Both the position numbers and the translations under genes were made by a program. Shown here piece after piece: positions 57,695 through 64,000 of a stretch of 64,000 nt of DNA (its first letter is position 1; every line of letters begins with the position of its first letter). The DNA lies in the NCBI GenBank assembly GCA_964511075.1, contig CAZEDM010000001.1:248001-312000 (forward strand), given 5' to 3'. The stretch is from CAZEDM01 sp964511075 (lineage in GTDB: Bacteria; Zixibacteria; MSB-5A5; RBG-16-43-9). The notes beneath the pieces are model-generated. The model was not told where the DNA came from and did not search any database. It was given only the letters and a program-made list of their open reading frames with translations.

Positions 57695-58276
57695 ATGGAA
57701 AAAGCAATCGAGAAACTGTATGCTGCCAGCAGAGACCAGTGGCGGGAATGGCTGGCAGAGAACCATAAGACTAAGAAAGAAGTCTGGTTAATATATTATA
57801 AAAAGCATACGGGCAAGCCCAGAGTTCCCTATGAGGATGCGGTGGAGGAGGCGATTTGTTTTGGCTGGATAGATAGCACAGTAAAAAAGCTTGAGGAGGA
57901 GAAATATGCCCAGAAATTCACCCCGCGAAACGTCAAAAGCAAATGGTCTCAATTGAATATTCAAAGAGCCAAGAGGATGATGAGAGCAGGCAGGATGACA
58001 AAGGCAGGTTTAGTCAGATGTCAGGAGGCGATAAAAAATAGCGGAGAAGAGCCCAGAAAAAAACCTCTCAAAAATAGATTGAACATTCCCCCTGACCTGA
58101 GAGATGCGTTGTCTTCCAATGAGAGAGTATGGAAGAATTTCAATAATCTTGCCCCTTCGTATCGAAGACTTTATATCAGATGGATAACTGGGGCTAAAAA
58201 GGAAGAGACCCGGAAAAGACGTCTGAAAGAGGCAATGGCACTTCTTGAGCAGAACAAAAAGCTTGGTATGAAATAA
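57695..58276 (+). CDS. YdeI/OmpD-associated family protein
   Basis: A 193-residue protein with LYAASRDQWREWLAENH, EVWLIYYKKHTGKPRVPYEDAVEEAICFGWIDS and a middle block QKFTPRNVKSKWSQLNIQRAKRM, all typical of the YdeI/OmpD-associated family. The basic C-terminal half has RWITGAKKEETRKRRLKEA. Members are sometimes annotated as bacteriocin-protection proteins on thin evidence. GGAGTATAGGAA precedes the ATG, 25 bases after the previous gene, so the two may be co-transcribed. Confidence 0.85.
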   Translation: MEKAIEKLYAASRDQWREWLAENHKTKKEVWLIYYKKHTGKPRVPYEDAVEEAICFGWIDSTVKKLEEEKYAQKFTPRNVKSKWSQLNIQRAKRMMRAGRMTKAGLVRCQEAIKNSGEEPRKKPLKNRLNIPPDLRDALSSNERVWKNFNNLAPSYRRLYIRWITGAKKEETRKRRLKEAMALLEQNKKLGMK

Positions 58277-58448
58277 AAAATATGCCTGCTTTCAAATAAA
58301 CAAATTTTTCATGGTTTGAAATCCGCTTGATTTTATTCCATTTTTTGTTTAAATAAAAAGCTGAATAGTATTATATTTACTTACATTTTTTTCTTTGCTG
58401 ATAACGAGGTTAACGTTTTGAAAATCAGAAAAAGGTAAGGTCATTATT

Positions 58449-59540
58449 ATGAACAGAAGAAAAAGGATTGCCATTCTGACTGGCGGGGGTGATTGTCCGG
58501 GCATAAATGCAGTAATAAGGGCGGTAACCAAGAAGGCCATCATCGAATATGATATGGAGGTAATAGGGATCAAGGATGGCTATGAGGGACTGATAGAGAA
58601 TCGTTACAGGAAGCTGGAATATAATGACGTGTCGAATATACTTACCCTGGGCGGCACGATCCTGGGAACTACCAAGAAGGCTAATCCCTATCATTATGCA
58701 ATCAGGAAAAAAGACGGGTTGGAATTCAGGGACCTGTCCAGGGTTGTCGTTAAAAATTTCAAAAAGCTAAAGCTGAGCTGTCTGGTCTGTATAGGGGGGG
58801 ATGGCACCTTAGGCATCGCCTACCAGTTATATAAGGATGGGATTCCGCTTGTGGGCGTGCCCAAAACTATAGATAACGATTTAAAAGGGACAGACATAAC
58901 TTTTGGCTTCGACTCTGCAGTCTCGATTGCCACGGAAGGTGTGGACCGGGTTCATACCACAGCTGAGTCACACCATCGCATAATGATCGTAGAGGTTATG
59001 GGGCATAAATCCGGATGGATAGCTCTTTACTCTGGAGTGGCAGGGGGTGCTGATATTATACTTATACCGGAGATCCCCTACGATATCAAGCTGTTAACCG
59101 AGATCATAAAGAGAAGGGAAAGGAAAGGGAAAAGGTTTAGCATCGTGGTTGTAGCTGAGGGCGCCAGATCCAAAGATGGAAAAGTCGTAATCCGGAGAAT
59201 AGTCGGAGAGAGCACGGACCCAGTTCGTTTGGGAGGGATTGGTTTTGCCCTCGGTGAAAGGATAGAGGAATTAACTGAATTTGATACCCGTACTGTGGTT
59301 ATGGGTCATCTACAAAGAGGCGGTTCTCCCACTCCTTTTGATCGAGTGTTAGCCACCCAGTTAGGAACCAGGGCTGTTGATATGGTAACGAAAAAAGAAT
59401 TCGGATATATGGTGGGGGTCAAGGAGAATTCATTGGCAAAAGTTCCTTTAAAGATAGTAGCCCAGGGACCAAAAAGGGTTCCCTTGAATCATCCATTGAT
59501 TAAATCTGCCCGTTCACTGGGAACCTGTTTTGGGGATTGA
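58449..59540 (+). CDS. pfkA: 6-phosphofructokinase
   Basis: A 363-residue phosphofructokinase for glycolysis. It has LTGGGDCPGINAVIRAV for phosphoryl-donor binding, CIGGDGTLGIAYQL, then VPKTIDNDL with the catalytic aspartate, MGHKSGWIALYSG and GHLQRGGSPTPFDR. The donor-discriminating positions read GGDG (glycine, as in ATP enzymes) together with PKTIDND (lysine, as in PPi enzymes), a mixed signature known from ATP-dependent enzymes of the group III type. ATP dependence is therefore favoured. GGTAAGG lies before the ATG. Confidence 0.9.
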   Translation: MNRRKRIAILTGGGDCPGINAVIRAVTKKAIIEYDMEVIGIKDGYEGLIENRYRKLEYNDVSNILTLGGTILGTTKKANPYHYAIRKKDGLEFRDLSRVVVKNFKKLKLSCLVCIGGDGTLGIAYQLYKDGIPLVGVPKTIDNDLKGTDITFGFDSAVSIATEGVDRVHTTAESHHRIMIVEVMGHKSGWIALYSGVAGGADIILIPEIPYDIKLLTEIIKRRERKGKRFSIVVVAEGARSKDGKVVIRRIVGESTDPVRLGGIGFALGERIEELTEFDTRTVVMGHLQRGGSPTPFDRVLATQLGTRAVDMVTKKEFGYMVGVKENSLAKVPLKIVAQGPKRVPLNHPLIKSARSLGTCFGD

Positions 59541-59559
59541 GTATCTTTAAGGATAAGAG

Positions 59560-60294
59560 CTATTTTCCTCCCTTTAACATCTTTTTCTGGGCTTCTTCCA
59601 TTCGCATCTGCTGCTCTAATCCTTGAGCATGAGCCGGTGAAAGGTTGTCCAAGAGCTTCAGCTGTTCCTTGGCCTTGTCGATCTTGCCTCTTTCCAGATA
59701 GACCAGGCCTAAATCATACTGGGCAGAGGTGTCATAAGGGTTAGATTCTATTGCCTTTTGATATTCCAAAATCGCCAGATCGTATAAAACGCCCCGGAGG
59801 TCATACAGGGCCAAAGCATTTGAGGAATCTTTCCCCACTAACGTTCTGTATTTTTCGATAGCTTCTTCCGGGTCAGTCCCTTCTTTGTAGAATACCTCCG
59901 TGCCGTCATCCTTATATAGATAAGAATCATCTATCTGACAGGCTTTGGTCCAGGCGAAGATTCCCTGAGTGTAGAACAAAGCTCCCATAGCATAGTAGAG
60001 TCTGGGGAATTCAGGGTCGAGCTTCTGCACGATTTTGTATTGTCTCAGGGTCTCGTCGAAAAGCTTTTTGTGATGGTAAAGAACTCCCAGTTGAAAATGG
60101 GCCTCCGTATATTTAGGATCAAGCTGGACGGCTTTCTGTAGCTCCCCGATCGCCTTGGAGATAGCGGTACTCTTTAAGCGCATCGCCTCATCGTAATGTT
60201 TTTTAGCAGCTTCTTTCTGTGAACAGCTGAAGTTGAAAGCGACTGCCAAAAGAACCACCGGCATAAGCCAGGTTAATCTTCTTCTACAAAACAT
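59560..60294 (-). CDS. Tetratricopeptide-repeat lipoprotein
   Basis: The start is placed at 60294 because GAAAGGAG lies just upstream; the ATG at 60309 would put that ribosome binding site inside the gene. The ~244-residue protein has a signal peptide (about residues 1-24) ending in the lipobox-like FNFSC. About five TPR units follow (KAIGELQKAVQLDPKYTEAHFQLGVLYH and similar) up to residue ~220, and a charged tail. It is likely an outer-membrane or inner-membrane-anchored scaffold. It is convergent with pfkA. Confidence 0.82.
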   Translation of the reverse strand: MFCRRRLTWLMPVVLLAVAFNFSCSQKEAAKKHYDEAMRLKSTAISKAIGELQKAVQLDPKYTEAHFQLGVLYHHKKLFDETLRQYKIVQKLDPEFPRLYYAMGALFYTQGIFAWTKACQIDDSYLYKDDGTEVFYKEGTDPEEAIEKYRTLVGKDSSNALALYDLRGVLYDLAILEYQKAIESNPYDTSAQYDLGLVYLERGKIDKAKEQLKLLDNLSPAHAQGLEQQMRMEEAQKKMLKGGK

Positions 60295-60565
60295 ACGGGC
60301 TCCTTTCAAAAAGTTTCAGATTACCAATTTATACAAGAGCCTGGTTTGGTGCAAGTGATTTTTTGTATTGAGATAATTTTCTGGCTTGCCTTCTGAGATA
60401 AGAAAAATTGATTCGTTGAATAAATAAAATAGCTCCGAAGATTCAAGTAATTTCTTGACAACTTCGTTCCTCGCTCGTTTATTGCAGCTTTAAAGAGAAT
60501 GAGGAGAGAGATTCTAAATTCTGGTAGATATTTAATGAACGCTAACCTTATAACCCGGGGGAAGT

Positions 60566-60934
60566 ATGAACTTGGAGCTTAAGAAAATAGACGTGTGGTC
60601 CTGCGTAAAGATATCCTTTATACTCTATGGTATCTTTGGTCTGATAGTGGGGATATTTTATGCCATCCTTTTAACCTTCCTGGGAGGGGTTTTCAATACC
60701 TTTGGAGGGAGGGAATTTGGTACCTTCGGCGGGCTTTTCACCGGCGTCGTGGGAATCTTCATGGCTTTTTTCCTGGCTCTGTTCTACGCGGTGATCGGTG
60801 CGATATTCACCGCCATTTTTGTCTGGCTATATAATGTCATTGCCAAAGCTGCTGGTGGTATAAAAGTAGATTTAGAAGGGGAGAGGCTCGAGGTAAAAGA
60901 GGAGGAGTCTTCGAGAAGTTTCAAATATGAATAG
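60566..60934 (+). CDS. DUF3566-like small membrane protein
   Basis: A 122-residue protein with LKKIDVWSCVKISFILYGIFGLIVG as first helix and one or two further helices (60-95, FMAFFLALFYAVIGAIFTAIFVWLY). It then has GGIKVDLEG and a charged tail, a layout I associate with DUF3566. Its stop lies inside the start of gltX (8-base overlap), so translation of the two is probably coupled. The role is unknown. Glycine-rich FNTFGGREFGTFGG between the helices is unusual. Confidence 0.7.
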   Translation: MNLELKKIDVWSCVKISFILYGIFGLIVGIFYAILLTFLGGVFNTFGGREFGTFGGLFTGVVGIFMAFFLALFYAVIGAIFTAIFVWLYNVIAKAAGGIKVDLEGERLEVKEEESSRSFKYE

Positions 60935-62369
60935 AGAGATAAAGGTAAGGATTGCTCCCAGTCCCACAGGCTTTCTGCATGTGGGAACTGCACGCACCGC
61001 GGTCTATAACTGGCTTTTTGCCCGGCATAATCAGGGCAGATTCATTCTAAGGATAGAGGATACGGATGAGGAGCGTTCTGACCCCCAGATGGTAGATGTT
61101 ATTTTAGATGGATTGAAGTGGCTGGGCCTGGATTGGGATGAGGGTCCCTATTATCAATCCCAGAGGATGGAGCTTTATAAAAAGTATGCGGAAATCCTTT
61201 TGGCTAACAAACAGGCCTACTACTGCTACTGTTCTCCTGAAGTTCTAAAAAAGAAAAGGGAGGAGGCACTTTCCCAGAAAAAAGACCCCAAATACGACCG
61301 TACCTGCCTGAAACTCCCAAATAAAGAAAAAGAGGAATTGGACAGGCAAAATAGACCCAAGGCTGTCCGGATCTTCATCCCGGAAGGGGAGACCTGTTTC
61401 TATGATATCGTTTACAAAGAGCTGAAAAAAGAAAACAAAGAGCTGGACGATTTCATAATAATGCGCTCGGATGGAAGGCCCACTTATAATTTCGCCTGCG
61501 TGGTGGACGACCTGGATATGAAAATCTCTCATATTATCCGCGGTAACGACCATATAGCCAATACCTTCAAGCAGGTCTTGTTATACCGAGCCCTGGAAAG
61601 AGATACCCCGGAGTTCGCCCACCTGCCTCTGGGGCTGGCAAAGGACCGGCAGAAAATCTCCAAGCGAAAGGGTGCGGTCGCCATAACAGATTATAGAGAC
61701 GAAGGGTATTTGCCTGAGGTTATGCTCAATTTCTTAGCCCTTTTAGGCTGGTCACCCAAAGATGACAGAGAGATACTCAACAAGGAAGAGCTAATCCAGA
61801 CTTTTTCATTGGAGGCAGTCAGCCAGGCAAATCCGATATTCGACCTGCAGAAACTGGAATGGATGAACGGTGAATACATCCGGGCCTACGATAGCGAAAA
61901 GTTATTAGATTTAGTAATTCCCTTTTTAGAGAAAGAGAATTTGGTGAAAGAAGAGGAACTACCCTCTAAAAGGGAGTTCATTCTAAAATTTATTCCCCTG
62001 TTCCGTGAAAGAGCCAAGACCTTGAAGGATTTCGCGGAAAAAGGGAAATACCTTTTTGGATTCGATTATCAATACGACCCCAAGGCAGTGAAAAAGACCT
62101 TCAATTCAGTTAAGGTAGCTGACAGGTTGAGTCTTTTTACTGAGAAGCTGTCTTCTCTGGATGATTTCAAAAAAGATAAAATCGAAGAGACCCTGCGTAA
62201 CTCCTCCGAGGAGCTGCAAATAGAGCCAGCCCCTTTGATTCACGCGGTCCGTTTGGCAACCACCGGCGTAGCTGGGGGACCACCCCTTTTCGATATCTTG
62301 GAGCTTCTGGGGAAAGAGGAAGTGATAAAAAGAATAGAAAAAGCGGTGGAGTTTATACAAAAAAGGTAA
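60927..62369 (+). CDS. gltX: Glutamyl-tRNA synthetase
   Basis: A class I synthetase of 480 residues that charges tRNA-Glu (and possibly tRNA-Gln). The HIGH-type motif lies in PSPTGFLHVGTARTA and the KMSKS equivalent is KISKRKG. RGNDHIANTFKQVLLY and the C-terminal anticodon-binding cage with GGPPLFDIL are normal. No gatCAB gene is in the window. The ATG overlaps the preceding membrane-protein gene. Confidence 0.95.
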   Translation: MNREIKVRIAPSPTGFLHVGTARTAVYNWLFARHNQGRFILRIEDTDEERSDPQMVDVILDGLKWLGLDWDEGPYYQSQRMELYKKYAEILLANKQAYYCYCSPEVLKKKREEALSQKKDPKYDRTCLKLPNKEKEELDRQNRPKAVRIFIPEGETCFYDIVYKELKKENKELDDFIIMRSDGRPTYNFACVVDDLDMKISHIIRGNDHIANTFKQVLLYRALERDTPEFAHLPLGLAKDRQKISKRKGAVAITDYRDEGYLPEVMLNFLALLGWSPKDDREILNKEELIQTFSLEAVSQANPIFDLQKLEWMNGEYIRAYDSEKLLDLVIPFLEKENLVKEEELPSKREFILKFIPLFRERAKTLKDFAEKGKYLFGFDYQYDPKAVKKTFNSVKVADRLSLFTEKLSSLDDFKKDKIEETLRNSSEELQIEPAPLIHAVRLATTGVAGGPPLFDILELLGKEEVIKRIEKAVEFIQKR

Positions 62370-62399
62370 CCGCAACCTTCAGGTTGCATTCGCATTTTC

Positions 62400-62421
62400 G
62401 TAGAGCAGGCACCCTGCCTGC
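62400..62421 (+). repeat. GTAG hairpin, GCAGGCA stem
   Basis: GTAG, one base, GCAGGCA, CCC, TGCCTGC: a 7-bp perfect stem. A small palindrome, GCAACCTTCAGGTTGC, precedes it at 62372. Confidence 0.7.
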
Positions 62422-62456
62422 CAGCCATCGTAGGTCAAGCATGTTCGGAGAACTGC

Positions 62457-63020
62457 TTGACAAAAAAAGATTATCTATTATTCTCGAGAACAAGAATGAA
62501 AGACAAATTCGGCTCAGATATTATACTGTATGCAGATGATTTCCTGCTCAGACCCTGGAAGGTGGAAGATGCAGCCTGGTATGTTGAATCAAGAGATGAA
62601 GAGGTTTTCAAATGGACGAGCGAAAAAAGGGATTTGACCATTGAGGAAACTGAAAGAACAATGAAATCGCTTGATAGTAACCCGGATGCAATTTGCTTTG
62701 CGATTGTTGACCACGAGGATATGCAATTACTGGGAAATATTGCTCTGGCTTTTAGAGAGGGAGACAGGAGTAGTGCGGAGATAATGTATTGGCTTGCTCC
62801 TTGGGGACGCGGTCGAGGTATAGCAACAAATTTCGTAAGACTACTATGTCAATGGACTTTTGATTTTTTAAAATTAAGCCGCATTACTTTGAAAACCCTT
62901 CCAGAGAATATTCGTTCGCAGTTAGTGGCAGAACGTGCCGGGTTCCACAGGCAAAAAGAGAGAGATAAGAACGGATTGAATTCAGATAATCTATGGTTTG
63001 AGCTAGTCAACGACGGATGA
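62457..63020 (+). CDS. GNAT-family N-acetyltransferase (RimJ/RimL-like)
   Basis: A 187-residue (from the TTG at 62457, with GGAG upstream) or 174-residue (from the ATG at 62496) GNAT protein. LRPWKVEDAAWYVESRDEEV, AIVDHEDMQLLGNIAL, AEIMYWLAPWGRGRGIATNFVRLL and NIRSQLVAERAGFHRQ match the acetyltransferase subgroup that modifies ribosomal protein N-termini or small molecules. The acceptor is unknown. Confidence 0.82.
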   Translation: MTKKDYLLFSRTRMKDKFGSDIILYADDFLLRPWKVEDAAWYVESRDEEVFKWTSEKRDLTIEETERTMKSLDSNPDAICFAIVDHEDMQLLGNIALAFREGDRSSAEIMYWLAPWGRGRGIATNFVRLLCQWTFDFLKLSRITLKTLPENIRSQLVAERAGFHRQKERDKNGLNSDNLWFELVNDG

Positions 63021-63082
63021 TTTCATATATAAGTAGGTCAAGAGCCCCGTGCTCCTGTCACTATTCGAGTAAAAGATTTTTA

Positions 63083-63139
63083 AACTCACCCCCAGTATCT
63101 CCTCTCTTTGTAAGAGAGGGGGATTAAAGGGGGTGAGTT
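63083..63139. repeat. AACTCACCC/GGGTGAGTT palindromic repeat
   Basis: Ends AACTCACCCCC and GGGTGAGTT with an inner CCTCTCTT/AAGAGAGG stem at 63101-63119. It is a near-direct copy of 63803-63859. Confidence 0.75.
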
Positions 63140-63181
63140 CAGGTAGTTGCGAGTTTACCAAAGATTCAAAAGGAGGTAAGG

Positions 63182-63673
63182 ATGAGAAAGCCAAGATTTT
63201 TATGTGCAGGGCTGACTGGCTTAATCTTTATCCTGATATTTGTGCCGGTGCAAGCCCAAACCAAACCAGTTCAGGTTTCTCTGGTTACTCCGATTCAGAT
63301 TTTTCCGGAGAAATACACCATAACCGGAATTCGGTTGAATCTGCTTTATGGCCGGAACGTCTCGGTTCAAGGCGTAGATATCGGTCTGGTCAATCACGTA
63401 ACTACAGGGAAGTTCCAGGGTTTTCAGTGGGGGCTGGTCGGTCTTGCTGATGCGGACTTCTCAGGCTGGCAGGACTGCGCGGTCAATGTCGTCCAGGTGA
63501 GGTGTGAAGGGCTGCAGTGGGGTTTGGTCAACTATGCCGGAGACATGAGTGGACTCCAGTTTGGCCTTGTCAACTATGCCAAAAAAATGAAAGGTCTGCA
63601 GATCGGACTAGTGAACATCATCAAGCAGGGTGGACAGTTTCCTGTTTTCCCGATAGTCAATTGGTCATTTTAG
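63182..63673 (+). CDS. Exported repeat protein (LA_2272-like surface repeats)
   Basis: A 163-residue protein with a clear signal peptide (about residues 1-26, LAGL-type hydrophobic core ending QAQ). The mature part repeats a unit of about 12 residues around GLQxGLVNYA (GFQWGLVGLA, GLQWGLVNYAGDM, GLQFGLVNYAKKM, GLQIGLVNIIK). This matches the surface-exposed repeat family first noted in Leptospira. GGAGGTAAG precedes the ATG. Two near-identical palindromic repeats flank the gene (63083, 63803) in the same order. The function is unknown. Confidence 0.7.
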   Translation: MRKPRFLCAGLTGLIFILIFVPVQAQTKPVQVSLVTPIQIFPEKYTITGIRLNLLYGRNVSVQGVDIGLVNHVTTGKFQGFQWGLVGLADADFSGWQDCAVNVVQVRCEGLQWGLVNYAGDMSGLQFGLVNYAKKMKGLQIGLVNIIKQGGQFPVFPIVNWSF

Positions 63674-63707
63674 CCAGCCGCAACCTTCAGTTTATGTTAG
63701 CACTTTC

Positions 63708-63730
63708 GCAGGGCGGGCACCTTGCCCTAC
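63708..63730 (-). repeat. GTAG hairpin, AGGGC stem, minus strand
   Basis: Minus strand: GTAGGGCAAGG, then GCCCTGC. It is a decayed relative of the 391 and 28459 elements. Confidence 0.45.
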
Positions 63731-63740
63731 AGTGAAGTGC

Positions 63741-63786
63741 AGGGGCGATTCATGTCCATATGGATCCAAATGGAAATCGCCCCTAC
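63741..63786 (-). repeat. GTAG hairpin, GGGGCGATT stem, minus strand
   Basis: Minus strand: GTAG running into GGGGCGATT...AATCGCCCC around a longer, partly palindromic loop (ATGTCCATATGGATCC region on the plus strand). Confidence 0.7.
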
Positions 63787-63802
63787 GGTCTCAAATGTTT
63801 TT

Positions 63803-63859
63803 GAACTCACCCCTGCACCCCCTCTTTTTGTAAGAGAGAGGGATTAAAGGGGGTAAGTT
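63803..63859. repeat. AACTCACCC/GGGTAAGTT palindromic repeat
   Basis: GAACTCACCCC...CCCTCTTTTTGTAAGAGAGAGG...GGGTAAGTT. It is the second copy flanking the exported repeat protein. Confidence 0.7.
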
Positions 63860-63951
63860 TCCGTATCAGCAACTTTTAGTTTGCGCTTTCGTATGATAAA
63901 AAGTCAGGAGCAGGAGATTTTGACATTCAGTATTGCTAAAGGAGAGATAGC

Positions 63952-64000
63952 ATGAAACCTCGTAGTTGGGTAACCGTGATTCTGGGTGTAGTTCTAACTG
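63952..64000 (+). CDS. Start of an exported or membrane protein (truncated by window end)
   Basis: ATG at 63952 preceded by AAAGGAGAG. The visible 16 codons read MKPRSWVTVILGVVLT, a basic start leading into a hydrophobic segment, as in a signal peptide or anchor. The rest lies outside the window. Confidence 0.6.
   Translation, partial: MKPRSWVTVILGVVLT

Noticed and set aside
58449..59540. Pyrophosphate-dependent phosphofructokinase
   Set aside because: The lysine in PKTIDND is shared with PPi enzymes, but the glycine in GGDG at the key donor position favours ATP.

Overview
The window is a mostly housekeeping stretch of a Gram-negative bacterial chromosome of moderate GC content. It probably comes from the FCB superphylum or a nearby uncultured lineage (inference). 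The evidence is a full lipid A/Kdo gene block with a fused lpxC-fabZ, Lnt and LolC/D-type lipoprotein genes (an outer membrane), a surface protein ending in a type IX-like sorting domain, and an mcsA-mcsB-clpC arginine-phosphorylation/ClpC module that is more familiar from Firmicutes. I cannot name the species.

Layout: 1-350 is the end of a TIR-like protein. 448-8531 (+) is an envelope/surface cluster: lnt, a propeller protein with a sorting domain, a FemAB-like acyltransferase and three glycosyltransferases. 8485-11843 (-) holds two B12-binding radical SAM proteins. 11889-12948 holds two divergent cold-shock genes with strong promoters and long leaders. 13569-16750 (+) is a four-gene succinate dehydrogenase/fumarate reductase operon, followed by lysS and a large kinase-TPR protein. 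21591-27836 (+) runs lolC/E, lolD, mcsA, mcsB, clpC. 28127-30684 (+) holds rpmA, elbB and a two-subunit class I fumarase. 31123-34293 (-) is guaA-nadB. 34316-36699 (-) is an AT-rich restriction-modification pair inserted beside the lipid A block. 36703-44552 (-) is lpxK, waaA, a DUF374 acyltransferase, lpxB, a Gfo/Idh/MocA oxidoreductase, lpxA and lpxC-fabZ. 44639-47534 (-) holds small metabolic and membrane genes. 47747-47828 is tRNA-Ser(UGA); 48141-51295 (+) is asnA and yifB/comM.

51323-54133 is an accessory zone: three unrecognised genes, a decayed transposase-like fragment and a REP-associated tyrosine transposase (RAYT). After it come an O-methyltransferase, tRNA-Ser(GCU), a GIY-YIG remnant, rsgA, a nucleotidyltransferase-like gene, a YdeI-like gene, pfkA, a TPR lipoprotein, a DUF3566-like gene, gltX, a GNAT gene, a repeat-containing exported protein and the start of one more exported protein.

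The most striking feature lies between the genes. Almost every larger intergenic gap carries one or more short hairpins headed by the tetranucleotide GTAG (or CTAC on the opposite strand), about 27 in 64 kb. Their stems differ widely in sequence while the GTAG head is constant. This is the layout expected for REP elements moved by a RAYT, and the window's one RAYT is flanked on both sides by such hairpins. Two other repeat families share the gaps: a 42-93 bp element with TGTCATTG ends, and a longer palindrome with ends like AACTCACCC/GGGTGAGTT.
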